Below, piece after piece: positions 1-7,658 of a DNA stretch of 11,417 bases (position 1 is its first letter; each line of letters begins with the position of its first letter). A program made the translations under genes and the position numbers. The notes beneath the pieces are model-generated. The model was not told where the DNA came from, searched no databases, and saw nothing but the letters and a program-made list of their open reading frames with translations. Source of the stretch: Acidobacteriota bacterium (lineage in GTDB: Bacteria; Acidobacteriota; Blastocatellia; Pyrinomonadales; Pyrinomonadaceae); the NCBI GenBank assembly GCA_013696385.1, contig JACCYR010000157.1, forward strand, positions 1 through 11,417. The letters run 5' to 3'.

Positions 1-2
1 TC

Positions 3-725
3 GAACTTTTCGGTGAGAGAATTTCCAACGAAACACAGAATCGTATCGGTTATCTGCCGGAAGAGCGCGGGCTTTACAAAAAAATGAAGGTGCAAGACCA
101 ATTGCGTTATTTCGCCGCGCTCAAAGGTGTTTCGCAAACGGAAGCCGACAAACGAATTGATTACTGGCTTGAACGGATGAAACTTGCCGATTGGAAAAAG
201 AAAAAAACAACCGATTTGTCCAAAGGAATGTCGCAGAAAATCCAATTTATCTCGACTGTTTTGCACAATCCCGATTTGCTGATTCTCGACGAACCGTTTT
301 CCGGTCTCGATCCGGTGAATGTTGAATTTATGATTGAAGTCGTTGCTGAACTCAAAGCGCAGGGCAAAACGATTATTTTCTCGACGCATTTGATGGAAAC
401 TGCCGAAAGACTTTGCGACGACATAATTTTGATTAACAAATCGCGCAAAGTTATCGGCGGAACACTGCGCGAGGTGAAAGCGAGTTTTGGAAAAAATCTT
501 ATCGCGCTCCGTGCGGCGGGCGGCGAATCAGTTTTAGAAGATAAAACTTTAGTGGCGAAAGTTACCGAACACGCTGACGAAAAAGAAATTGAACTTGCCG
601 AAAACGCCGACGCGCAATTTTTATTGAAAAAGTTAATTGAAAACGGCGCGATTATTTCAAAGTTTGAACAAGTTGAACCTAGTCTTAATGATATATTCAT
701 TGAAAAAGTAAAAGGAAACCAATGA
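3..725 (+). CDS. ABC transporter ATP-binding subunit (NatA-like, DUF4162 type), 5' end missing
   Basis: This is the ATPase subunit of an ABC-2 type exporter, working at the cytoplasmic face of the inner membrane. The frame is open from base 3, and 27 residues lie upstream of the first in-window ATG at 84 (ELFGERISNETQNRIGYLPE and on through EERGLYKKM). The start and the Walker A motif therefore lie outside the window, and 84 is not the true start. Visible parts are the Q-loop region followed by the IGYLPEERGLY segment typical of this subfamily, the ABC signature LSKGM, Walker B LLILDEPFSGLDP, and the H-loop histidine in STHLME. A C-terminal region of about 80 residues matches the DUF4162 extension found in NatA/YhaQ-like ATPases. 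The stop overlaps the permease start (ATGA, 722-725), so the two are translationally coupled. The substrate cannot be told from sequence; sodium or drug export is only a family-based possibility. Confidence 0.93.
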   Translation, partial: ELFGERISNETQNRIGYLPEERGLYKKMKVQDQLRYFAALKGVSQTEADKRIDYWLERMKLADWKKKKTTDLSKGMSQKIQFISTVLHNPDLLILDEPFSGLDPVNVEFMIEVVAELKAQGKTIIFSTHLMETAERLCDDIILINKSRKVIGGTLREVKASFGKNLIALRAAGGESVLEDKTLVAKVTEHADEKEIELAENADAQFLLKKLIENGAIISKFEQVEPSLNDIFIEKVKGNQ

Positions 726-2074
726 AAAAATTTCTGGCAGTCGTTAAGCACGAATATAAAAAAGTCGTCCTGAAATGGTCTTTTTTAATTGCTACTTTAC
801 TGTTTCCAGTTTTGGCAGCGGCTTTTGCAGTTGTTCCGGCGTTGATTTTCTCCATTAAAGGTGAAGCAACGCGCATTATTATCGTTGACCAAACGGGAAA
901 GATTGCGCCGCGTATCAGGGAAAATCTTTCAAGGGAAAAATCTGCGGAAAAAACCGAACAAGCACAAAAGGATTCGCTGAAGGATTTGACTGCGCCGTCG
1001 GACGAAAAAATGAAGCGCACCACTGAACAGTTAGGTGCAAGTTTCAATTTTGTCGAATATGCGGCGGAAGAAAAACCGATTGAGCAAATCAAACGCGAAC
1101 TTAACGGCAAAATCATAACAAAGGAAATTGACGCATATTTAATCATTCCGCAAAATTATGACACGCCTAAAGAACCGTTTGAATTTTTTTCGCGCAAAGC
1201 CGGCGACGTAATAGCTAATTCTAATCTTAGAAATGCAATCAACAGCGCGGTGCGTTCACAGCGGCTCGCCGATGCCAACATCAGCGAAGATAAGTTAAAA
1301 AATCTAAGCCAAAATGTTGATTTGACCGTTAAAACCGTCAGCGAAAAAGGCAACGAAAAAGACAGCGAAGGCATTTTTGCAGCGTCTTTTATTTTTGGTT
1401 TGATGATCTACATCACGCTTCTGATTTACGGTCAGCAAATTTTGGCGGCGGTCGTCGAAGAGAAAGAAACGCGGATTGCCGAAATCCTTTTTTCGTCGGC
1501 GAAACCGTTTGAATTGATGATGGGCAAACTCGTCGGTGTTGGTCTGGCGGGTTTGACGCAGCTTGCAATTTGGGTAACTTCCGCGCTGGTTTTGGTCGGA
1601 ATTGGTTTGGCGCAAATGAGCGCGGCGGGAATGAATATCTCGATTCCCGACATCACGCCGCTGACGGTCGTTTATTTTTTTATCTTTTTTCTTCTTGGAT
1701 TTTTTATTTACGCGACGATTTACGCGCTTATCGGTTCGATGGTTACGACCGTGCAAGAAGGAAGCCAGTTTGCGATGTTTCCCGTAATGTTTTTGGTCAT
1801 CGGTTTTTATTTGAGTTTTGCCGTTATCCGCGACCCGAATTCGTCCGTGTCGTTTTGGGTTTCGATTGCGCCGTTTCTTGCGCCGATTACAATGCCGGTC
1901 AGAATAATTGCCGAAACGCCTCCGTTCTGGCAAATTGCGCTTTCGGTTTTGTTGAACGGCGCGGCGATAGCATTCTTAGTCTGGATTGCAGCGCGTGTTT
2001 ATCGCGTCGGAATGTTGATGTATGGAAAGCGGGCGACAATTCCTGAGGTTTGGAAATGGATTCGGCAAAGCTAG
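722..2074 (+). CDS. ABC-2 family transporter permease (NatB-like)
   Basis: This is a 450-residue integral membrane subunit that partners the overlapping ATPase. The N-terminus has one membrane helix (about residues 18-44). A large, charged extracytoplasmic domain follows (about 45-215). A C-terminal block of five or so helices then lies at about 218-245, 268-298, 312-340, 350-368 and 377-428. The segment VVEEKETRIAEILFSSAKP (about 244-262), between the second and third helices, is the hallmark of the NatB/YhaP-type ABC-2 permeases. The layout of one helix, a big periplasmic domain and a helix bundle is the usual one for this family, and the length is normal. It starts inside the ATPase stop codon. 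Transport substrate is unknown. Family and partnership are secure; NatB itself is only the closest characterised relative. Confidence 0.92.
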   Translation: MKKFLAVVKHEYKKVVLKWSFLIATLLFPVLAAAFAVVPALIFSIKGEATRIIIVDQTGKIAPRIRENLSREKSAEKTEQAQKDSLKDLTAPSDEKMKRTTEQLGASFNFVEYAAEEKPIEQIKRELNGKIITKEIDAYLIIPQNYDTPKEPFEFFSRKAGDVIANSNLRNAINSAVRSQRLADANISEDKLKNLSQNVDLTVKTVSEKGNEKDSEGIFAASFIFGLMIYITLLIYGQQILAAVVEEKETRIAEILFSSAKPFELMMGKLVGVGLAGLTQLAIWVTSALVLVGIGLAQMSAAGMNISIPDITPLTVVYFFIFFLLGFFIYATIYALIGSMVTTVQEGSQFAMFPVMFLVIGFYLSFAVIRDPNSSVSFWVSIAPFLAPITMPVRIIAETPPFWQIALSVLLNGAAIAFLVWIAARVYRVGMLMYGKRATIPEVWKWIRQS

Positions 2075-2105
2075 GAAAATAAAAATTAAAAAGTGAAAGG
2101 GCAAA

Positions 2106-2648
2106 ATGGCAATTGAGATTGAAAAAAAATATCGTTTAAATGCCGAAGAGCGCAAGCAAGTTTTTATCAATTTAAAAGAAATAGAAGCTAAGTTCGTCGG
2201 GGAAGATTTTGAAGAAAACACGCTTTATCGCGGCGGGATTCTGGACGAAAAACATGCCGTTTTGCGCGTGCGTAAAATTAACGACAAAACAATTTTAACT
2301 TATAAAGAACCGGTTCCAAATTCTTTGGCTTTTAAACAGCAAATCGAATACGAAACAAGTGTCGAAAAAGCGTCAGAAATCGAAAAAATTATCGAAAATC
2401 TCGGTTTTACAAAAGCGTTGGTTTATGAAAAACGCCGAAAAACTTGGCACTTTCGAGATGTAGAAATTGTGTTGGATGAGCTTCCATTCGGACTTTACAT
2501 GGAAATCGAAGGTTCAATAACAGCAATTGTCGAAGCAGAAATGTTTCTCGAAATCGAAAATATAGAAACGGAGTATGAAACTTATCCGCATTTAACACAA
2601 AGATTCGGCGTGCAGAAAGAGCATTTAATAGAAGCAAGATTTTCATAA
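2106..2648 (+). CDS. CYTH domain protein (class IV adenylate cyclase / thiamine-triphosphatase-like)
   Basis: This is a 180-residue single-domain protein of the CYTH (triphosphate tunnel) superfamily. The diagnostic ExExK signature is at the N-terminus (E4, E6, K8 in AIEIEKKY). Basic and acidic tunnel residues follow in the expected order: R54 and R56 (LRVRK), K67 (TYKEP), E81/E83 (IEYET), K109-R111 (YEKRRKTW), D124 (VLDELPFG) and E133/E135 (MEIEG). Family members bind a triphosphate substrate with divalent metal. They act as adenylate cyclase, thiamine triphosphatase or inorganic triphosphatase, and sequence alone does not separate these. The spacing of the YEKRRKTW and LDELPFGLYMEIEG blocks is closest to CyaB-like proteins. 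It lies 31 bases after the permease, with a modest AAGGG 4 bases before ATG, and may be co-transcribed with the transporter. Confidence 0.88.
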   Translation: MAIEIEKKYRLNAEERKQVFINLKEIEAKFVGEDFEENTLYRGGILDEKHAVLRVRKINDKTILTYKEPVPNSLAFKQQIEYETSVEKASEIEKIIENLGFTKALVYEKRRKTWHFRDVEIVLDELPFGLYMEIEGSITAIVEAEMFLEIENIETEYETYPHLTQRFGVQKEHLIEARFS

Positions 2649-2652
2649 TTTT

Positions 2653-2668
2653 CTTGCATTTGTGCAAG
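2653..2668. other. Short perfect stem-loop after the CYTH gene
   Basis: CTTGCA and TGCAAG pair around a TTTG loop, starting 5 bases after the CYTH stop codon. Neither strand has a following T-run, so it is not a good intrinsic terminator. It could instead stabilise an mRNA 3' end or be chance. Confidence 0.35.
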
Positions 2669-2719
2669 CGATTGATTTAATATCGTTATATAAGAAATTT
2701 GCAAAGGAGAAGTATAACA

Positions 2720-3235
2720 ATGAACAGACACATCGCTGGATTTATTCTTTTTAGTTTTATTATCGGAACAACGGCTTTTATTTACGCAATGTTTAGTGTT
2801 ATTACCGTTAGGGAAGTTTCTGTGCCGACGTATTCTCCGGCAAAATCCTGCTGGAAAATGAAACGAGAAATAAGAGAATCGAATATTGGTTCGCCGGTAA
2901 TTAGTCAGGCAGTTTTGGATTTAAAGACGAAACAACTTAGTTGGAAATTAGCCGCACCAAAAACAGATTCGTCAATCGCGCTGCACTTTTTTGTCAAAGA
3001 TGAAAAAGGCACGCGGTTTATTGCATCAGAACTTGCTCTGGGTGCGGGTTATGGAAGCAATGCGAAGAAATTCACGAGTTCTTATTTGTGGTTGGACAAA
3101 CTCGGTTCATACAACAATCTTTATGTAATTGCCGAGCCTATTTCAATTTTTAATTTTAAGAATAAAAAAGTTAATCCGAAATTTGATGCCAGCAAAGCCG
3201 CTCCAGTGTTGCTTTATTCCGGCGACCAAGATTAG
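2720..3235 (+). CDS. Membrane-anchored protein of unknown function
   Basis: This 171-residue protein is not recognised. The start is set at ATG 2720 because AAGGAGA (2704-2710) lies 9 bases upstream. A TTG seven codons earlier is in frame but lies before that site. Residues 5-28 form one strongly hydrophobic helix with only MNRH before it, so the protein is exported or anchored in the inner membrane by an uncleaved signal anchor. The remaining 140 or so residues are soluble. They alternate polar and hydrophobic residues (for example LSWKLAAP and IALHFFVKDEKG), suggesting a beta-rich domain outside the cytoplasm. There is a single cysteine (C44). It is the last plus-strand gene before the convergent hybrid kinase; the 148 bases between them show no clear terminator. 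That it is a real gene is well supported by the ribosome binding site and codon pattern; no function is offered. Confidence 0.75.
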   Translation: MNRHIAGFILFSFIIGTTAFIYAMFSVITVREVSVPTYSPAKSCWKMKREIRESNIGSPVISQAVLDLKTKQLSWKLAAPKTDSSIALHFFVKDEKGTRFIASELALGAGYGSNAKKFTSSYLWLDKLGSYNNLYVIAEPISIFNFKNKKVNPKFDASKAAPVLLYSGDQD

Positions 3236-3383
3236 CTATCTGAAAGGTAATTTACGGAATAGATAAAAAATCGGATGTGATTTCCTAAATTAGACTGATA
3301 AAGCCTGTTGCTTAAAAATAAAGTTACAAAGTTTAATATCCTGATTTGGATTGCTTAAAATTTATCAAAGCTCTGGACATTTT

Positions 3384-5342
3384 TTATTTTTTTACCAATT
3401 CCTGAATATCTTTGATAATTTCATCCGGCTCGAAAGGTTTCGTGTGATATTTCTGAAAACCAGCGTCAAAGGCTTTTTGCTTATTGTCATTTGAAGCAAA
3501 TGCGCTCAAGGCAAGAGCAGGAATTTTACTACCATTTTCGACTGGTAAATTTCGGATGCGTTCAATCAATGAATAACCGTCTTCTTCTGGCATCGCTAAA
3601 TCTGACACAATAACGTCCGGCAAACTATCGGATGATTCACGCAGCAACATCAATGCCTTTTGCGCCGATTCCACGCTTTCGACATTTGCGCCGCTTTGTT
3701 TAAGATAGAGCTGCAAAACTTCGCGTGAATCGGGATCGTCTTCAATAACCAAAACTTTAATACCACTTAATAATTTATTAGTATCTGATTTAATTTCTTT
3801 TACTTCTTCACCCAAAAAAGCGGTTTGTGAACCACATAAAGGCAAAGTAACCGTAAAAGTTGAACCTTGCCCGATGCCTTCACTTTCTGCCAAGATTGTT
3901 CCGTTATGCTTTTCCGTCAGAATTTTAACAATTGATAAACCAAGTCCCAAACCGCTCTGTTCAATCGACATATTTTCGTCGCCTTGTCGAAATTGCTTAA
4001 AGATATTCGGCAATGAATCTGGATTGATTCCTTTTCCGTCATCATGAACAGTAACTTTTACGGCATCTTTTTCGGTTTGAACATTGATTTTGATAGTGCC
4101 GCCTGATGATGTGAACTTAAGAGCGTTTGAAAGAAGATTGGTGAAAATTTGTTCCAGACGAAACATATCGCCAAATACCTGAATATCTTGTTTGTCAGCT
4201 GAAAATTCAAGATCTATATTTTTGGCTTCGGCGGACGGTTTGAACGAATTATAGACGGTTTTGATTACTTCATAAAAATTTAACGAGCGAAATTCAAGCC
4301 GCAACTTGCCGGAAGACACTCTAGCTGAATCAACCAAATCATCAATTAATTTTGCTTGTGAGCGCGCACTTTTTTCAATTGTTTCAAGCGCATTTTTTCT
4401 GGTTGTTTCGTCAACCTCTTTTGTCAACAAAATTTTGGTCCAGCCTAAAATCGCATTGAGCGGTGAACGCAGTTCATGTGAAACGACGGCGAGGAAAAAA
4501 TCTTTGGCGCGATTAGCTTCCTCGGCTCCGTCGCGGGCTTTTTTCTCATGGTCATAGACTTTAGAAAGTTCTTCGTTGGCAAGTTTCTTGTCGGTTATTA
4601 TTCTGATAACTCCCATCATATTCTTTGGAGTTCCGTCTTTATCAAGATACGTTTTTCCGCGTGCGCCGAGCCATTGAATATTGCCATCCGAATAAATTAC
4701 GCGAAACTCAGCATTATACTCTCTGCCCTGTGTTTGTGATTCTTCGAGTGCCGTTCTAACTCGTGAACGGTCATCGGGATGAATTATTTCCGTAATCGAA
4801 TCCAATGTAATTATATCGTGCGCGGGAACTTCAAAAAGCTCATTGCATTTAGGCGTTGAATATATTTCATCTTCCACTAAGTTCCAATACCACAAACCAA
4901 TTTCCGCATTTTCAGCTGCATACAACAAATGTTCACTGCGTTCTTTATAATGCTCTATTTCTTGTTCGCGTTTGGTTACATCCTTGGCACAAAAGAAAAT
5001 TATCGGTTCAGATTTCTCAATATCTGAGGTAAGCGGCTGCAAATAAAGCTCAATATTTATTATTTCGTTGGCACTAACTCTAAAATCAACTAAAATTTTT
5101 GTGTTTTTACCTTCTACCGCCTCCTCAATTGCTTTGTCAACTCTTTGTGAAATATATTCAGATGATTGCCAATAGACGGTTTCGGAAAATTTATGACCGA
5201 TTAAAAGTTGAGGATCAGTATCAATTTTATCAAAAATTTTACCGTCAAAACTTAATACATATCCTTCCTCTGATAAAGTTCCGAAAAACGTAAATACGTT
5301 TTTTAAGATTTCTTGGATGTGAATATCAGGAATAAATTCCAT
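3384..5342 (-). CDS. Soluble hybrid histidine kinase, PAS-PAS-HisKA-HATPase-REC
   Basis: This is a 652-residue cytoplasmic sensor kinase with a C-terminal receiver. ATG at 5342 is chosen because GGAG (5350-5353, minus strand) sits 7 bases before it. The frame stays open to 5468, but the extra 42 residues have no such site. Domains in order: a PAS-like region (about 13-123), a second PAS/PAC (about 138-250, with HPDDR and the EFRVIYSDGNIQWL block), and a coiled linker. The HisKA domain follows, with phospho-acceptor H289 in VVSHELRSPLNAI. The ATPase has N-box N402/N406 (NLLSNALKF), G1 DDGKG (434-438) and G2 GLGLGLS (464-470). The receiver has acidic pocket EDD 534-536, phospho-acceptor D581 (SDLAMPEEDG) and K635 (TKPF). 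No membrane helix is visible, so the signal is probably internal (redox, ligand or light through PAS). No output domain is attached, so a histidine phosphotransfer partner or a local regulator would be needed. No sigma-54 site was seen upstream. Confidence 0.93.
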   Translation of the reverse strand: MEFIPDIHIQEILKNVFTFFGTLSEEGYVLSFDGKIFDKIDTDPQLLIGHKFSETVYWQSSEYISQRVDKAIEEAVEGKNTKILVDFRVSANEIINIELYLQPLTSDIEKSEPIIFFCAKDVTKREQEIEHYKERSEHLLYAAENAEIGLWYWNLVEDEIYSTPKCNELFEVPAHDIITLDSITEIIHPDDRSRVRTALEESQTQGREYNAEFRVIYSDGNIQWLGARGKTYLDKDGTPKNMMGVIRIITDKKLANEELSKVYDHEKKARDGAEEANRAKDFFLAVVSHELRSPLNAILGWTKILLTKEVDETTRKNALETIEKSARSQAKLIDDLVDSARVSSGKLRLEFRSLNFYEVIKTVYNSFKPSAEAKNIDLEFSADKQDIQVFGDMFRLEQIFTNLLSNALKFTSSGGTIKINVQTEKDAVKVTVHDDGKGINPDSLPNIFKQFRQGDENMSIEQSGLGLGLSIVKILTEKHNGTILAESEGIGQGSTFTVTLPLCGSQTAFLGEEVKEIKSDTNKLLSGIKVLVIEDDPDSREVLQLYLKQSGANVESVESAQKALMLLRESSDSLPDVIVSDLAMPEEDGYSLIERIRNLPVENGSKIPALALSAFASNDNKQKAFDAGFQKYHTKPFEPDEIIKDIQELVKK

Positions 5343-5478
5343 ATTGTTTCTCCGCATAAATTTTTCATTAAAATTCATATCTGCAGGTATAGTTTGTATT
5401 CTAAATATGTCATTATGTCGTAAAGTCTGCTCAAAGTAAATACTATAAAAGTAAAATAAACAAAACAAAGATTTTGAA

Positions 5479-5515
5479 AAATACCTCGATCTCCACAGTC
5501 GAAATCGAGGTATTT
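5479..5515 (-). terminator. Intrinsic terminator downstream of the Lmo0937-type gene
   Basis: A perfect 12-base inverted repeat (AAATACCTCGAT at 5479-5490, ATCGAGGTATTT at 5504-5515) has a 13-base loop. Read on the minus strand, the second arm runs into ATTTTTC, giving the T-tract of a Rho-independent terminator. It lies 60 bases after the stop of the small membrane gene and before the hybrid kinase start. It therefore separates their transcription, and the kinase needs its own promoter in 5343-5478. Confidence 0.75.
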
Positions 5516-5575
5516 ACTTACACAAAAAAGCTCAAATTTATCCCGATTATTGATGATTAGTTTATAATGTCAAAG

Positions 5576-5722
5576 CTAACCAATATTTCTGCCCTGCATC
5601 AATCTAAAAATTAAGATAGCTCCTGCAATAAGTAGTAATAACCAAATTAAATTTCCACCGAAACTAGTTAACACTCCTAATAACCACAACACAACCAAAA
5701 TAACGATAATTGTTTCTAACAT
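5576..5722 (-). CDS. Lmo0937 family small membrane protein
   Basis: This 48-residue protein reads MLETIIVILVVLWLLGVLTS at its N-terminus. A short FGGN turn, a second hydrophobic stretch (LIWLLLLIAGAILIFRL) and a basic tail ending QGRNIG follow. This two-helix hairpin with an MLxTIxVILxxLWLLG start matches the Lmo0937 family of tiny inner-membrane proteins. That family is widespread in stress-related contexts, but its biochemical role is unknown. ATG 5722 has a strong GGAG at 5730-5733 with 7-base spacing. A clear terminator follows at 5479-5515, and a possible sigma-54 promoter lies about 65 bases upstream. The gene stands alone as its own transcription unit. It was found by direct reading of the minus strand. 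Family assignment is from memory of the sequence pattern. Confidence 0.85.
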   Translation of the reverse strand: MLETIIVILVVLWLLGVLTSFGGNLIWLLLLIAGAILIFRLMQGRNIG

Positions 5723-6053
5723 AATTTTTCTCCTTTTGCTTCTTTTTATAGAAACTATATAATTAAAAACATCTTGGCAAACAGCATTTCAATTAGTGTG
5801 CCAAATAATTAAATTAGAGCAAATAAACAGCTTAAGGAAAATAAAACTTTCTTTTGAAAACACTTATAGAATTTGTAGTATCAAAATAATACAAATAATT
5901 AGTAAAATTAGAATAATTAAAAAACAATATTTTATAGTTGACACTAGGTTCTGCTGGCATTTGGTTTTTTCAATTGCCATTAAAATATTTCAAATGCAAA
6001 CATTTTTTGATTATTAGAATTTGAAATTCTGCGTAGGAAATTTGAAGAGATGT
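5723..6053. other. Divergent intergenic region between Lmo0937-type gene and response regulator
   Basis: These 331 AT-rich bases hold the candidate sigma-54 promoter above and a TTGGCA...TGCCAA dyad (5774-5779 and 5799-5804). An AATACAAAT element lies at 5888-5896, and the palindrome-like GAATTTGAAATTC at 6017-6029, just before the regulator start. A TTGACA at 5938-5943 resembles a -35 box, but no convincing -10 lies 16-18 bases after it. The open frame 5796-6017 in this stretch looks like chance. The promoter of the regulator could not be fixed. Confidence 0.6.
5787..5804 (-). promoter_or_regulatory. Possible sigma-54 promoter for the Lmo0937-type gene
   Basis: On the minus strand the sequence is TTGGCAC-ACTAA-TTGAAA. 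The -24 element is perfect (TTGGCAC) and the spacing to the -12 element is correct. However, the -12 reads TTGA instead of TTGC. The predicted start is near 5777, giving a leader of about 55 bases before ATG 5722. This is very like the layout of the better site at 7876-7892. The -12 mismatch keeps this tentative. Confidence 0.45.
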
Positions 6054-7571
6054 ATGGCAAATAAAGCATTATTGATTGATGACGATGTGGCGACACTGGA
6101 ATTGATGAAATTTCAGTTAAACGCAGAGGGTTTTACTGTCAAAACTGCAGAACGTGGTGAAATAGGGCTGAAGATTGTCGAAGAAAATGAATTTGATATT
6201 ATTTTGACAGATTTAAATTTGCCTGATTTTGATGGGATAGAAATGGTTCGCCGCTGCAAAGAACTCGCGCCGGATACCGAAATAATAATGATTACAGGTT
6301 TTGGTTCGACAGAAAAAGCAATAGAAGCGACCAAAGCCGGCGCATTTTATTACGTCGAAAAGCCGATCGAATTTGAAGAACTATTGGTTTTAATTGAAAA
6401 AGCTGTTGAGCGCAAAAAACAAGCAGTTGAAATTAAAGAGCTACGCGGGAAACTTTCGAGCCGGACATCATACGAAGGAGTCATCGGCGGAAGCCGTTCG
6501 ATGCAGGATATTTTTGAGATGATTGACAGCGTTGCCGAATCAGATGCAAATATCTTTATTCTTGGTGAATCCGGCACAGGAAAAGAAGTTATTGCCAACG
6601 CGGTTCACTACAAAAGTTATCGCTCGAAAAAACCATTTGTTAAATTAAATTGTTCGGCATTGCCAAAAGACTTAATTGAATCGGAACTTTTCGGACATAA
6701 GAAAGGTGCGTTCACGGGCGCAACCGGCGATAAGGAAGGATTTCTCGGACGCGCCAACGGCGGGAGCATTTTATTAGATGAAATTGGCGAAATGCCAGTG
6801 AGTTTGCAACCGAAATTATTGCGGGTTTTGCAAGAAAGAATTTATTACCGCGTTGGAAGCGACAAACCGCAGGAGGTTGATTTTCGTCTTCTTTCTTCAA
6901 CCAACCGTAATCCATTTGAGGCGATAAAGGACGGCAGTTTGCGAGAGGACTTGTATTATCGTATTAACACCATTGAGATAAAAATTCCGCCTCTGCGAGA
7001 TAGAATGGATGATGTGCCGATGCTCGCCGACCATTTTTTGCAGGTTTATGCAGAGAAATATAAGAAAAACTGTGAGTTTTCCGAAATAGCCTACGACCAA
7101 ATGCTTAAATATAGTTGGCGCGGCAACGTGCGCGAACTTCAACACGTCATTGAAAGAGCAATTTTGCTTTCCAAAACCGGCAAGATAAGCGAACTGAATA
7201 TACCAAAAGACCTTAATAATTCGATTTCGTATATGAACTTTACAAAAAAAGAAAGTTCATATGATAACAATGCCGCAGCCAATGAATCAAAAACCGAGAT
7301 AGAAAAGAACGGTAATAGCAAATTAAGCCAAAAAGAATTGTCGGGTGAAGAATTATTTGACGAAGTTGGGAAGTTTATTGTTGAAAAATTGCCTGAACCT
7401 AAAGATGGTGCTGAACAAAAAGATGTATTTAACTCAATTGAAAACAGCGTAGTCTTAGCCGCATTAAAACGAACAAATGGTAATAAACAAGCCGCCGCTA
7501 ATCTTTTAGGACTTTATCGCCCAAGACTTTACGGAATGATTAAACGACACAATCTCGAAGAAAAATTTTAG
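6054..7571 (+). CDS. NtrC-type sigma-54-dependent response regulator (REC-AAA+-Fis HTH)
   Basis: This 505-residue enhancer-binding protein activates sigma-54 RNA polymerase. The start is placed at ATG 6054 because MANKALLIDDD is the normal receiver start. The open frame reaches back to a TTG at 6021 without a better site; the local Shine-Dalgarno is weak (GAAGAG). The receiver has D9-D11, phospho-acceptor D53 (LTDLNLPDFDG) and K103 (VEKP). The AAA+ domain (about 140-375) has Walker A GESGTGKE (171-178) and an intact GAFTGA sigma-54 contact loop (218-223). It also has Walker B ILLDE (239-243), arginine-finger region LREDLYYRIN (296-305) and WRGNVREL (355-362). A Fis-type helix-turn-helix closes the protein (about 462-500, NGNKQAAANLLGLYRPRLY). 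The AAA+ to HTH linker is long (about 80 residues) and polar. All catalytic motifs are present. It sits between two kinases and is flanked by sigma-54-type promoters, its likely targets. Confidence 0.96.
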   Translation: MANKALLIDDDVATLELMKFQLNAEGFTVKTAERGEIGLKIVEENEFDIILTDLNLPDFDGIEMVRRCKELAPDTEIIMITGFGSTEKAIEATKAGAFYYVEKPIEFEELLVLIEKAVERKKQAVEIKELRGKLSSRTSYEGVIGGSRSMQDIFEMIDSVAESDANIFILGESGTGKEVIANAVHYKSYRSKKPFVKLNCSALPKDLIESELFGHKKGAFTGATGDKEGFLGRANGGSILLDEIGEMPVSLQPKLLRVLQERIYYRVGSDKPQEVDFRLLSSTNRNPFEAIKDGSLREDLYYRINTIEIKIPPLRDRMDDVPMLADHFLQVYAEKYKKNCEFSEIAYDQMLKYSWRGNVRELQHVIERAILLSKTGKISELNIPKDLNNSISYMNFTKKESSYDNNAAANESKTEIEKNGNSKLSQKELSGEELFDEVGKFIVEKLPEPKDGAEQKDVFNSIENSVVLAALKRTNGNKQAAANLLGLYRPRLYGMIKRHNLEEKF

Positions 7572-7592
7572 TTAATTTTTTGAACAGAAAAA

Positions 7593-7616
7593 AGTGTTCC
7601 TATTTGGCGGAACACT
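7593..7616 (-). terminator. Intrinsic terminator of the 53-residue membrane protein gene
   Basis: AGTGTTCC (7593-7600) pairs perfectly with GGAACACT (7609-7616) around an 8-base loop. Read on the minus strand, the stem is followed directly by a run of T (opposite the A-run at 7588-7593), making a good Rho-independent terminator 42 bases after the small gene's stop. On the plus strand only CTCTTA follows, so it would end the response regulator transcript less well. Confidence 0.8.
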
Positions 7617-7658
7617 CTTAGGTAGTTGGAAATTAAGAGAGAAATGCCGTCCGTTTTA

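Noticed and set aside
697..1933. Antisense open frames opposite the ABC permease (697-1146, 1156-1374, 1304-1933)
   Set aside because: They are shadows of a well-supported permease gene, with no start signals and low-complexity basic or serine-rich translations.
3308..3360. Direct repeat TTGCTTAAAA (3308-3317 and 3351-3360) between the convergent genes
   Set aside because: Ten AT-rich bases repeated once in intergenic DNA may be chance; there is no promoter or mobile-element context.
5343..5468. 42-residue N-terminal extension of the hybrid kinase
   Set aside because: No ribosome binding site before the upstream start, while GGAG is perfectly placed before ATG 5342. The extension is Phe/Tyr-rich, matching untranslated AT-rich DNA.
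5938..5943. TTGACA resembling a sigma-70 -35 box upstream of the regulator
   Set aside because: No acceptable -10 hexamer lies 16-18 bases downstream, so it was not called as a promoter.
5938..5956. Possible sigma-54 site TTGACAC...TCTGC before the regulator
   Set aside because: The -24 GG is GA and the spacing to GC is one base too long, so autoregulation by sigma-54 is not supported.
5796..6017. Open frame of 73 codons on the plus strand in the divergent intergenic region
   Set aside because: It starts at GTG with no ribosome binding site and has a composition typical of random AT-rich DNA (many Ile, Lys, Gln). It overlaps the candidate promoter and regulatory elements.
6021..6053. TTG start 11 codons upstream for the response regulator
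   Set aside because: Receiver domains normally begin with MxxKALLIDDD as at 6054, and the upstream codons overlap the palindrome-like element at 6017-6029.
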